DNA from: an uncultured bacterium
GTDB lineage: Bacteria > Cyanobacteriota > Vampirovibrionia > Gastranaerophilales > Gastranaerophilaceae
Length of the DNA stretch: 64,000 nucleotides
Direction of reading: 5' to 3'
Assembly (NCBI GenBank): GCA_905216055.1
Contig: CAJMSH010000002.1
Coordinates: 124,001-188,000, forward strand
In this document: positions 25,109 through 34,500 of the stretch, piece after piece
Numbering within the stretch: position 1 is the first letter of the stretch
Layout: each line of letters begins with the position of its first letter
Translations under genes and position numbers: made by a program
The notes under the pieces: generated by a model
What the model was told of the DNA's origin: nothing
Seen by the model: only the letters and a program-made list of their open reading frames with translations
The model's database searches: none

Positions 25109-27085
25109 ATGAAAAAGATTAACTCGAGAAAATATATCCTAAAAGCGATTATGCTTTCTGCATTAGTAATTTCTGCATCATTTTCAAAAGCTAACGCAGA
25201 CCAATTTGGAGGAGCAAACATTACACCCCAACAAATGATGATGCAAGAAGTTGGAGCTCAAAGCGGCTTGAACCAAATGCACGATACTAATTATTTAAAA
25301 GAAAGATATCAAGATAATTATAGAAACGAAGATTATAACTATTATCAAGAAAGAAAAAAACTTGAAACAGATCCTAATGCTGGAAACCAAATAATTCAAA
25401 ATTACAATGGCGGATCAATTCATCAGGCAACTGTTGAGGAATTAAATACAAAAGGTGTATTTGTAAATTCAGTAGAAGTTGCTCCATCTGAAATTCTTAC
25501 AAAAGAAGAAATCAATAAACTTGTTCAGCCAATTGTAGGTAAAAATGTTTTCATCGAAGATATTCAAAAAGTAATTGACAGTATCAACAATTTATACGCT
25601 GAAAAAGGTTTTGTAACAGCGAGAGCGTTCTTACCTGAACAAACAGTTGAAAATGGTAACATTTATATTGCTTTAACAGAAAGTAAAATCGGAAGTATCA
25701 CTGTTGAACAAAACAGATGGACAAAAGACGGTTACATCACAAGCAGATTACCTCAAAAAGAAGGCGAATTATTTGATATTGTAGAACTTGAAAAAGATGT
25801 ACTTGATTTTAACAGATACAATGAAGGAGTTAAACTTACTGCAAACTTAAAAGCAGGTGAAAAACCGGGAACAACTGATATCGAATTGGTTGCAGATGAA
25901 AACTTCCCGTTCCACATAATGGGTATTATGGATAACGCAGGTCGTTATAATACAGGTAGTATCCGTGGTGGTGCTATGATTTATGCGGACAGCTTGTTTG
26001 GACACAGAGACAGAATGTCTTTAGGTTCATATTTTTCAAGAGGTGCACAGAGCCCGTTCTTTGATTATAACTTCCCTGTAAATAAACATGATGGCCGTGT
26101 TGGCTTTATGTTCTCATCTACATTTGCAGATGTTAAATACGGACCTTTAGTTCCTTTGAAAATCGGCAGTAACGCATATCAATATTCTTTGTACTATACT
26201 CAACCGTTAGTTAGAAAACCTGGTTTTGAATTGAAAGCTTATGGTGGTTTGAACTACAAACGTGCAAGAACATTCAGTGATATCGGAATATTAGATGATT
26301 GGTTAGGAAGCACAGATAACATCACATCAGCTGAAGTTGCATTGATGTTAAGAAAAGATACTAAGTATGGTATTTGGTACTTAAACCAAGATGCTTACTA
26401 TTCATTCCCGATATTCAACAGTGACAGAGATAACAATTACTTTAAATACAGTGGTAGTATCGTAAGATTACATGATTTCTCTCATGGTATCATAGGTCAA
26501 TTAAGAAGTAACTACCAAATCGTTCCTGGTGATAAAAGAATTCCTTACCTAGACCAAATGCAGACAGGTGGTTTAGCTACGGTAAGAGGTTATTCTGAAG
26601 GTATGATGATTGGTAAAAACGGTTACTTCATCAGTGGTGAACTTATGTTCCCAATCCTTCCAAGACAAATTACAAGCCCGAGAACAGGTGAAAAAATTCC
26701 GTTCATCGGTAAATACGTAAAAGGTGCAGTGTTTGCTGATACCGCAGGTATTTTCCCGACAGCCAGTGAAGATATATATGGCGGAAGCTATTTCGCAGCA
26801 TCAGTCGGTATGGGTTTAAGAGTTCAACTTCCGGGTGACTTAAGCGCCAGACTATATTGGGGCTATCCGTTAATCAGCAACCATTGGGAACCTGATAGAA
26901 AAATGGGACGTTTCCACTTTGAATTAACTTTATCTCCTAATATTGATGCATTATTGGCTTCAAGAAGTACGGCTGCAGTTCCAAAAACTCAGTTCCAGAA
27001 AAATGTTGAAGCAGAATATGTTAACAACTATGATGATATTAGACACTATGACTACTTCCGTGATGGAGGCGGAGGTTCTCTATAA
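25109..27085 (+). CDS. TpsB/ShlB-type outer-membrane transporter (POTRA + beta-barrel)
   Basis: Signal peptide at residues 1-31 (ends ANA). A linker rich in Gln/Asn/Tyr is followed by a POTRA domain of ShlB type at about 108-195 (INKLVQPIVGKNVFIEDIQKVIDSINNLYAEKGFVTARAFLPEQ). The beta-barrel runs from about 260 (MGIMDNAGRYNTGSIRGGAM...) to 615, with the conserved VRGY near 494. Such proteins secrete a partner TpsA exoprotein or act as cyanobacterial-type barrel transporters. No exoprotein gene is adjacent. Oddly, about 40 residues follow the predicted last strand and end in a Gly-rich DGGGGSL rather than an aromatic residue. Confidence 0.87.
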   Translation: MKKINSRKYILKAIMLSALVISASFSKANADQFGGANITPQQMMMQEVGAQSGLNQMHDTNYLKERYQDNYRNEDYNYYQERKKLETDPNAGNQIIQNYNGGSIHQATVEELNTKGVFVNSVEVAPSEILTKEEINKLVQPIVGKNVFIEDIQKVIDSINNLYAEKGFVTARAFLPEQTVENGNIYIALTESKIGSITVEQNRWTKDGYITSRLPQKEGELFDIVELEKDVLDFNRYNEGVKLTANLKAGEKPGTTDIELVADENFPFHIMGIMDNAGRYNTGSIRGGAMIYADSLFGHRDRMSLGSYFSRGAQSPFFDYNFPVNKHDGRVGFMFSSTFADVKYGPLVPLKIGSNAYQYSLYYTQPLVRKPGFELKAYGGLNYKRARTFSDIGILDDWLGSTDNITSAEVALMLRKDTKYGIWYLNQDAYYSFPIFNSDRDNNYFKYSGSIVRLHDFSHGIIGQLRSNYQIVPGDKRIPYLDQMQTGGLATVRGYSEGMMIGKNGYFISGELMFPILPRQITSPRTGEKIPFIGKYVKGAVFADTAGIFPTASEDIYGGSYFAASVGMGLRVQLPGDLSARLYWGYPLISNHWEPDRKMGRFHFELTLSPNIDALLASRSTAAVPKTQFQKNVEAEYVNNYDDIRHYDYFRDGGGGSL

Positions 27086-27107
27086 AGAATTTAATAACAT
27101 TGAATAT

Positions 27108-27149
27108 AAAAAATTATGCGGTAACATTAAAGTTGCCGCATAATTTTTA
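27108..27149 (+). terminator. Terminator of the TpsB gene
   Basis: AAAATTATGCGGTAAC pairs with GTTGCCGCATAATTTT (one G-T pair), 6-nt loop, ending in a T-run. Confidence 0.9.
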
Positions 27150-27180
27150 TTAGATAAATCTTGTAGAGGAATTAAGTAAA

Positions 27181-27855
27181 ATGACTAAGGGTATTTTTAT
27201 AACCGCAACAGGAACTGATGTTGGAAAAACTTATGTATCAGCACTTATTGTAAAAAAATTAAGAGAACTTGGATTAAATTGCGGATACTATAAACCTGCA
27301 TTAAGCGGGGCTGAAGTTGTAGGAGATAAGATTATTCCGGGAGACTGTCAATACGTCTTAAAACAAGCAGGAATCAACTCTGATCCGACAAATTTTGTAT
27401 CATACATATTTAAACCTGCACTTTCACCTCACCTTGCATCTGAAATTGAACATAATCCGATAAAATTAGATAAAATCCAAAAAGACTTTGCATATATAAA
27501 AAATGATTTTGATTATATAGTTGTAGAAGGTGCAGGAGGTATAGTGTGTCCGTTTAATCTAGGCGATGAAAAGCTTATGCTCAAAGATGTAATAAAATCA
27601 CTTAACCTCGACATATTGATAGTTGCATCAGCAGAATTAGGAACAATAAATTCAACAATTTTAACTGTTGAATATGCTAAAAATCACGGGATTGATGTTA
27701 AAGGAATTATTCTCAACAATTACGATGAAAATAACATAATGCAAAAAGATAACAAAATTCAAATTGAAGCCTTAACTGGGATTAAAGTTGTTTCAACAAT
27801 ACCAAAAGGCGCAAACGAAATTAATGACTTATCAGGACTTTTTAAAGAGGTATAA
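27181..27855 (+). CDS. bioD: Dethiobiotin synthetase
   Basis: ATP- and CO2-dependent ring closure of diaminopelargonate to dethiobiotin. P-loop TGTDVGKT near residues 10-17, substrate-binding KPALSG at about 39-44 and VVEGAGGIVCP near 115-125. 224 residues is normal. bioA begins 1 bp after its stop. No bioB or bioF is seen in the window. Confidence 0.93.
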   Translation: MTKGIFITATGTDVGKTYVSALIVKKLRELGLNCGYYKPALSGAEVVGDKIIPGDCQYVLKQAGINSDPTNFVSYIFKPALSPHLASEIEHNPIKLDKIQKDFAYIKNDFDYIVVEGAGGIVCPFNLGDEKLMLKDVIKSLNLDILIVASAELGTINSTILTVEYAKNHGIDVKGIILNNYDENNIMQKDNKIQIEALTGIKVVSTIPKGANEINDLSGLFKEV

Positions 27856-27856
27856 C

Positions 27857-29203
27857 ATGGAAAACTGGGCAGAAAAAGATTTGGAATATATATGGCACCC
27901 TTGCTCTCAAATGAAAGACTATGAAGAGCTAAAACCTATTGTAATCAAAAAGGGAGAAGGGGTTTATCTATACGATATTGAAGGTAATAAATATCTTGAT
28001 GTAATAAGTTCATGGTGGTGCAACCTTTTAGGACATTGTAACCCGACAATTAACAAAGCTGTAAAAGAGCAAATAGATAAACTTGAACACGTTATATTTG
28101 CAAACTTTACGCACACTCAGGCTATAAGATTATGTGAAAGATTAGCAAAAATTCTTCCTCAAGGGTTGTGCAAATTCAATTTTACGGATAACGGCTCATC
28201 AGCTATTGAAGCCGCTATGAAGGTAAGTTTTCAATACCACCAACAAACAGGAAACCCTCAAAAAACAAAATTTATGGCATTAACAGATGCCTACCATGGA
28301 GAAACAATAGGAGCACTATCTGCTGGAGATTGTGATTTATATACCAAGCTTTATAAGCCAATTTTAATGGATATAAAAAAAGTAAAAGCTCCTGATTGTT
28401 ACAGATGCCCTTACGGGAAAAACAGAGATAATTGCAGTTGTGAATGTTTTGAATATGCAAAAAAAGCATTTGAAGAAAATGGCGAAGAAACATCTGCAAT
28501 CTTAGTTGAGCCATTATTACAAGGATCTGCGGGAATGAAAATTTATCCTCCGCTTTACTTAAAAAAACTTAGAGAACTATGTGATGAATATAATGTTCAT
28601 TTAATAGCTGATGAAATAGCAACAGGCTTTGGAAGGACAGGTAAAATGTTTGCTTTTGAGCATGCAAAAGTTTCACCTGATATTATGTGCCTTTCAAAAG
28701 GTTTGACAGGCGGCTACATGCCAATGGCGTTATTTGTAACAACTCAAAAAATATATGATGCCTTTTATGCAGATTACAATACAGGAAAAGCCTTTATGCA
28801 CAGCCATACATATAGTGGTAATCCATTAGCATGCTCTGCTGCTAATGCTGTCTTAGATATTCTAGAAGACGGAAGTGTTTTAAAAACAGCCCAACAAAAT
28901 GCAAAATATTTTAATGATTTAATTAAAGAAAAATTCTTAAACCACAAAAACGTTGGAGAAGTAAGGCATATCGGGCTTATAAATGCAATTGAAATTGTGA
29001 AAAATAAAAAGACAAAAGAATCCTTTGACAGCAAATTAAGAACAGGCTATCAAATATATAAAAAAGCTTTAAAACGAGGTGTTATTCTAAGACCGCTTGG
29101 AGATATAATATACTTTAATCCACCGTTAATTATAGAAAAAAAAGACATGGATTATGCTGTAAATACATCTTTTGAATGCATGAACGAAATCCTGACCCAA
29201 TAA
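27857..29203 (+). CDS. bioA: Adenosylmethionine-8-amino-7-oxononanoate aminotransferase
   Basis: PLP-dependent class III aminotransferase making diaminopelargonate for biotin. The catalytic Lys281 is in LSKGLTGG, Asp252 in LIADEIATGFGRTG binds the pyridine nitrogen, and the N-terminal WHPCSQM and SSWWCNLLGH are BioA-specific. A Cys-rich insert at 181-198 (CYRCPYGK...) occurs in some other BioA proteins. I start at the ATG at 27857, with AGAGG in the end of bioD as ribosome-binding site; the longer frame would overlap bioD by 68 bp. 448 residues. Amino donor SAM versus lysine cannot be told from sequence. Confidence 0.94.
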   Translation: MENWAEKDLEYIWHPCSQMKDYEELKPIVIKKGEGVYLYDIEGNKYLDVISSWWCNLLGHCNPTINKAVKEQIDKLEHVIFANFTHTQAIRLCERLAKILPQGLCKFNFTDNGSSAIEAAMKVSFQYHQQTGNPQKTKFMALTDAYHGETIGALSAGDCDLYTKLYKPILMDIKKVKAPDCYRCPYGKNRDNCSCECFEYAKKAFEENGEETSAILVEPLLQGSAGMKIYPPLYLKKLRELCDEYNVHLIADEIATGFGRTGKMFAFEHAKVSPDIMCLSKGLTGGYMPMALFVTTQKIYDAFYADYNTGKAFMHSHTYSGNPLACSAANAVLDILEDGSVLKTAQQNAKYFNDLIKEKFLNHKNVGEVRHIGLINAIEIVKNKKTKESFDSKLRTGYQIYKKALKRGVILRPLGDIIYFNPPLIIEKKDMDYAVNTSFECMNEILTQ

Positions 29204-29305
29204 ATGCAGAATTAAAAAATATGTATTCTCCCGAATTTATGTTCTCAAATATTACTCTTCAAATTTTATTGTCATAACAACAATTTTTAACCCTTATTAC
29301 AAGAC
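29204..29305. other. Intergenic, no gene seen
   Basis: AT-rich spacer after bioA. No open frame with a ribosome-binding site and no clear bioA terminator were found. Confidence 0.5.
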
Positions 29306-29346
29306 AAAAAAACTTGCTTTTCTCCCTTTTAATCGAAAAAAAGCAA
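29306..29346 (-). terminator. Terminator of the microprotein transcript
   Basis: Read on the minus strand, TTGCTTTT pairs with AAAAGCAA and is followed by G and seven T. It ends a transcript coming from the microprotein at 29575, leaving a 3' UTR of about 135 nt. Confidence 0.7.
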
Positions 29347-29479
29347 TAGTGAAGTAAGCGTTAAGTGAATTAACGTATAATATACACTCTTAAAATCTTA
29401 AACTTCCACACTCTCTTGAAAAATTTTTCGACAAAAAGGAACTTAAATCAACTTCCCTCGTCTTTAATTTTGAAAGGTA

Positions 29480-29575
29480 TTAACCTTCAGTTGTTAATTC
29501 TTCCCAGATACTCGGAACTACGATTAACGCAGTATAAACGATGAAACCGAATAGAATTAAGTTGATAGCTTCCAT
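29480..29575 (-). CDS. 31-residue single-span membrane microprotein
   Basis: Frame MEAINLILFGFIVYTALIVV then PSIWEELTTEG, ending in TAA. It is too short for ORF listing. TAGGAG lies 8 nt before the ATG. Residues 4-20 form one hydrophobic helix and the C-terminus is acidic. A -10 box (29649-29644) lies about 65 nt upstream, the leader contains a GCGAATT/AATTCGC hairpin, and a terminator lies downstream, so it is a self-contained gene. The size and topology recall small accessory subunits of membrane complexes (as in cyanobacterial photosystem and cytochrome complexes or bacterial oxidases), but I see no homology to a named one. A longer overlapping frame in another register lacks these signals. 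Confidence 0.7.
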   Translation of the reverse strand: MEAINLILFGFIVYTALIVVPSIWEELTTEG

Positions 29576-29593
29576 GATAAACACTCCTATCTG

Positions 29594-29635
29594 TTAAGCT
29601 TAAGCGAATTGAAACGACATAAAAGATAATTCGCC
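29594..29635 (-). promoter_or_regulatory. Hairpin in the microprotein leader
   Basis: On the minus strand GCGAATT and AATTCGC pair, extended by AAG/CTT-type pairs with a one-base bulge, across an 18-nt loop. It sits between the predicted start of transcription and the ribosome-binding site. Confidence 0.4.
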
Positions 29636-29643
29636 TTAATACT

Positions 29644-29649
29644 ATTATA
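29644..29649 (-). promoter_or_regulatory. -10 box of the microprotein gene
   Basis: TATAAT on the minus strand, preceded by GGG. A TTGTTA lies 19 bp upstream as a poor -35. Confidence 0.5.
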
Positions 29650-29716
29650 CCCATGCCTTTCTTAAAATTAACAATATTTAACAAAACTTTTTATTATAAT
29701 ATTAATGAGGACTTAT

Positions 29717-30025
29717 ATGAAAAAGAAAATAGAAAAACTTTTTAATAATTTGTGCTGTTCACATTGCAGAAACAGCTTTGATGAAGAGTCAATAACCATA
29801 AAAAGAGAAGAAGACGGACTAATGGTTGTAAGTCTTGAATGTAAAAAATGCGGCAAAAATTTTGGCGTTGCATTTCTAGGCTTCACAGATATAGACGTAA
29901 AAGATTATGAGCCTTTAGAAGTACAGGAAGGACCTGAGCCAATTAATTACGACGATGTAATTGATGCCCACAGATTTATACAAAATCTTGATGCTGACTG
30001 GCAAAAACATTTACCGCAACAATAA
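29717..30025 (+). CDS. Zinc-ribbon protein, unknown
   Basis: 102 residues with two Cys pairs, CSHC (14-17) and CKKC near 46-49, spaced as in a small zinc ribbon; the C-terminal half is acidic. The role is unknown; zinc ribbons of this size bind nucleic acid or protein. I choose the ATG at 29717, because GAGG lies 6 nt before it. A TATAAT ends just upstream at about 29700; the in-frame ATG at 29705 overlaps the ribosome-binding site and is less likely. It is convergent with the nucleoside transporter (8 bp apart). Confidence 0.7.
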   Translation: MKKKIEKLFNNLCCSHCRNSFDEESITIKREEDGLMVVSLECKKCGKNFGVAFLGFTDIDVKDYEPLEVQEGPEPINYDDVIDAHRFIQNLDADWQKHLPQQ

Positions 30026-30033
30026 TTTATGCA

Positions 30034-31314
30034 TTAATTAAACAAGACACCTGCAATTGCTGCAGACATATAACATGTTAATGTTCCGCAAATTAACGCT
30101 CTCACACCCAATCTTGCAAGATTTTTTCTTTGGTTTGGAGCAAGCTCTCCAATACCACCAAGTTGTATTGCAATTGATCCGAAGTTTCCAAAACTGCAAA
30201 GTGCAAAACTTGCGATTAAAAAGCTCTTTGCAGATAAAGCTTGCGGAAGATGTGTCATATCAAAATATGCAACCATTTCATTTAATACAAGCTTAGTTCC
30301 CATAAGGCTTCCAACAGTTGTTGCCTCCTTTAGAGGAACGCCCATAAAATAAGCAAATACCGCAAAAATCTTACCCAAAATAAGTTTCAATGAAAGATGG
30401 TTTAAGTCAAATGATACAAAATTAATATGTAAATATTTTACGATTAATATACCTAAATGTCCCAAGAACCAATCAATCATAGCAACAAGAGCAACAAGAG
30501 CCAAAATCATTGCAACAACATTTATTGCAACCTTCATACCTTCAGATGCGCCTGCAGATATTGCATCAAACACATTTATATATGGCTTTTTTCTCTTACT
30601 GTAAGTTATTTTAATATCTTCACTTGTTTCAGGAGTTCCAGTTTCAGGATAAACAATTTTTGTAATAACAAGAGCACCCGGTGCAGCCATAATAGAAGCA
30701 GCTAAAAGATATTGAGCAGGAATTCCCATACCAATATAAATAGGCATTGTAGCTCCAGAAATACATGCCATACTTCCCGCCATTGAAGCTAAAAGCTCTG
30801 ATCTTGTAAGTTTTGCAAGATAAGGTCTTATCATAATTTGAGCCGCAATTTGACCTACAAAAGCACTTGCAACATTTGACAAAGCCTCAGCACCGCTAAC
30901 ATTCATTAACTTATTCATAGCTTTACCGAAAAGCGGAACAACTCTTTGCATAATTCCGTAATAATAAAGAATATTTACAAGAATCATCATAAAGATTAAA
31001 GATGCAACTAACTGCAATGCAAAAACCTGTGCACCTTCCCCAAATACAGCAGTAATTTTATGTTCTGTCATCAAAGGACCAAATACAAATGCACCACCCT
31101 CTTTTGCAAATTCAAGAATTTTTTGTATAAATAATCCTAAATTATAAAAAATAGCACGTCCTAAAGGCACTTTAAAAATAAAAAGAGCCAATAACACTTG
31201 CAATAAAAAACCTGTTCCTACAGTTTTATAATTTATTGCCTTACGGTTATTAGACATTAAATAAGCTATCCCAAAAATTAAAACAATTCCTAACAATCCA
31301 AAAAATCTGCTCAT
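30034..31314 (-). CDS. nupC: Concentrative nucleoside transporter (NupC/CNT family)
   Basis: Inner-membrane symporter importing nucleosides with Na+ or H+. About 8-10 hydrophobic segments over 426 residues, with CNT signatures such as GQIAAQIMIRPYLAKLTRSEL, the MAGSMACISGATMPIYIGMGI segment, and ALCSFGNFGSIAIQLGGIGELAP near the C-terminus. The length and motif order match the family. It stands alone, so uptake specificity (purine or pyrimidine) is not indicated. Confidence 0.92.
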   Translation of the reverse strand: MSRFFGLLGIVLIFGIAYLMSNNRKAINYKTVGTGFLLQVLLALFIFKVPLGRAIFYNLGLFIQKILEFAKEGGAFVFGPLMTEHKITAVFGEGAQVFALQLVASLIFMMILVNILYYYGIMQRVVPLFGKAMNKLMNVSGAEALSNVASAFVGQIAAQIMIRPYLAKLTRSELLASMAGSMACISGATMPIYIGMGIPAQYLLAASIMAAPGALVITKIVYPETGTPETSEDIKITYSKRKKPYINVFDAISAGASEGMKVAINVVAMILALVALVAMIDWFLGHLGILIVKYLHINFVSFDLNHLSLKLILGKIFAVFAYFMGVPLKEATTVGSLMGTKLVLNEMVAYFDMTHLPQALSAKSFLIASFALCSFGNFGSIAIQLGGIGELAPNQRKNLARLGVRALICGTLTCYMSAAIAGVLFN

Positions 31315-31529
31315 ATTTTTACCTTTTCATATACTTTTTATTCAATTTTACTCAAAAATAATTTAAAAAACTTTAATTATTAAAAAAAACTTTACTTAAT
31401 ATTTCTTAATAAAATATAAAGTTTCTATTGAAAAAATTTTTGTCAGCATTTTACTATATAGGCGGGAAGAAATTTTCTGCATATCATTAGAATTGTGTAT
31501 ATTATTTATAATCAGAAAAGGGTGTAAAC

Positions 31530-34500
31530 ATGCGAATTTATTCAGTTATGCCAAATTATCAGGCAAAAAATATTAGGAGAAACAACAATATTCAACAAAC
31601 AAGTCAAACAGCGCCCACAGCTATGAGTGTGACATCTCAACGGACCATGCCGGGTGTTCTGTTAACTTTTACAGGAAACAATGAAAAACACGTTAATGAA
31701 TTTGCATCTTATGCACCTGAAAATAAAAGATTTGGCTATATGGCTGGCGGTTTGGGTGTTGTAACCCAAGAAGCACCAGTTAGCTGGAGATTACACGAGA
31801 AAGCAGATGTAAGAGACTTCGCGCCATACCATGCTTATGACAACGGCGATGGCGGAGTTAAGGCTGTTATTGTAAAAAAAGATGCCAATGGTAAATATAT
31901 TACATCTTATAACCAAGACGAATTCTACCATGCTGCTCCGAATGAAACTCTTGAACAATTAATGAAAAGAGAAAATATACAACTTAAAGATGGCGAAGAA
32001 TTTAGATTTGTAGTTCAAAGAAAACCTAATGATAAAGGCATTTCAAGCGTAATCGTTCTTGATGAAGCAACTGATTTAAAAGGTTCTGTTACAAGACCTT
32101 CAACAAAATCTATTTCTGAAATGGAAACTATTCCATATAGAGTTTTCAGAGCAATTAGCGTAGCTGATACTGTTGATGAAAAAATTGATAAATATAAACA
32201 AAGTTTATTTAACGAAGTTAAAAAGCCATACGTAGAAAAATACAATAAAGAAGTTCGTGAAAAATATAAAGATGAATATGCACAAGCTGAACAGAAAGAT
32301 AACGCATTTTTAGAACAAGAAAAAAAAGAAATAAAAAAGAAAAAAGAAAATAACCCGCAAATAGATTATAAACCACATGTATTTAACGAAGAACGAAATA
32401 AAGTAGAAGCTAAAATAAAAAAAGAAGTAGAACAACTTGTTAATTCCGATAAAGAATTAAAAGAAAAATATGAAGCTAAATTAAACACAGATGAAGTAAA
32501 AAAACAAATCGAAGCAATAACATCAAAGGCTGCTCCAAGCAAAGCAGAAAGAAACGCTGCATATTTCATTCACACAGAAGGATTGGCAAGATTTGAATCT
32601 CCTTACGGCAGTGAAAAAGCATACTACTCAAGAAGTGCAAAAGTAAAAGTAAACGGAAAACTTGAAGAAATCAAAACTGATCTTGCTTATGCAGACAGCA
32701 ACAGAGCCTTTGTAGATGTACTTCCGAAAATGAATACAGAAAAACACGGTTTTTATAATCCTGCAAATGTTTGGCTTCACGACAGACCTGGATTTATGGT
32801 AATGAGCTATATTGCAGATGAATCTCATTTTGGAAACCAATACTGGAATGGCGTTAAAGCAGACGGACGTTTCCATAACCCAGGGAGATCATACCAAGGA
32901 GCAGAAGACAATCCTTTCGAATTCTTTAGAATGTCAGCCAGAAAAGAAGATGTAGATAAATTAAATAAACATACTCAAATCGCAAAATTACGAGAAATAG
33001 AAGCAAACTGGTCAAGAGCATCTAAAGAAGAAAGAAAATTTGCATACCAAATTTTACAACCGTTTATGCAAAATTTCCGAGATGATTATATCGACACCAC
33101 AAACGAAGTTCGCACATTTAACTTATCAATGGTTCCAGTTGCAGGTACTAAAGCTAACCCTAAAAACATAACTTGCGGTACAGTATCAGTAAATTACGGG
33201 AAAGAAATGAAATCTTTAAATACTCCTGATATTGCACAATACATGACAACAAAACTTGCAGATACAAAAACTGTTGATATTACAAACGGAAGTACACCTG
33301 CTAATTTAAGATTAAATGATCCGACAGCAAACTTCTGCAGAGGTAATTTTATAAACGGATTAACAAAAGCTAAAGACGGCTTTACTCCATACGAATATAA
33401 ACCTGTATATGATGCAAACGGCAAATTTGTATCAGATAACCTTGAAGAAGTAGTAAAAGCTAAAAAAGCAAACTTGAAATGGTTACTTGATACATTAGGA
33501 AATGCCTATGAAACAAGCAGCCAAGCAGGTTTAACACAAATGTTCTTTACCAAAAATCAAATTTCTGGAGATAACGCCAGCGTAATCGGACATTTATCTA
33601 AATATAAAGAAGGCGATATGCTATTAATGGGCTGGGGACGTCCTGACCCGCAAAAAGGTTATCCTTCAACATTCCAAGCATTTTTAGATTTCTTAAAAGA
33701 TCCAAACATTGATAAAGATGTTAAAAGCCATACAAAATTAATAGTAGGTGCAGGTGTTTGGGAAGACAATGCAAGAGATTACAAATGGGTTAAAGATATT
33801 ATCAGACAAATCGAAGAACTGGATGGTGGCATTTATAAAGGTAATGCAATGTATGTAAACGGATTCTTCCCTAACAGACTTGTCGGATGTGCAACTCATT
33901 CAATCTTCACATCAAGATATGAGCCTTGCGGAATTACACCACTTGAATCATTCGCTGCTGGTACTCCAGTAATCAGTACAAGAACAGGTGGTGCTCCAGA
34001 CTTTATTGCTGCTACAAGAGGATACTTAACTAAAAATCCATATCTTGTTAATATAGATCCATCAAAATTAGAAAACGTTTCAAGTGAAGACATTGGAAAT
34101 GCAATTGATTCTGAAAGAATGTTTAAAAATGCTGCTGAAGTAAAAGAATGTATCAAAGATGCAGTATCAGATTATAATCTTAAACCTGAAGAAGGAAAAG
34201 TTTCAAAATACGCATCTATGGTGAGAGATGGGCTTCAACAGAAAATTGATTGGCACGAAAATGCTGCATATAACGGTGGTAGAAGTGCAAATGAACGTTA
34301 TATGACTGAAGTATTTGAAGTTGATAAAGGTATTGCTGCTCGTAGTAAGGAACCAATGAAACGTTTAGTTGGCGATAATTTCGGAATTGCAGAAGCAATA
34401 AGAGATGGCGTTTCTAAAGCAAGAAACAAATGGACCAAGATTATTATCGGTGCAGGTATCGGAATTGCCGCAATCGGAACAGTAGCTTACACATATTTGA

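Noticed and set aside
29339..29400. Plus-strand TATAAT after a CGTTAA/TTAACG repeat as the promoter of a new non-coding RNA
   Set aside because: No -35, no terminator at a suitable distance on that strand, and the region is better explained as 3' UTR of the microprotein transcript; kept only as a weak possibility.
29480..29575. Microprotein as a named photosystem or cytochrome b6f small subunit
   Set aside because: Only size and topology agree; I could not match it to any such protein, and the gene content suggests a non-photosynthetic anaerobe.
29487..29684. 65-codon minus-strand frame overlapping the microprotein
   Set aside because: Different register, no ribosome-binding site, and its start lies upstream of the promoter's -10 box; the 31-codon frame has all the signals.
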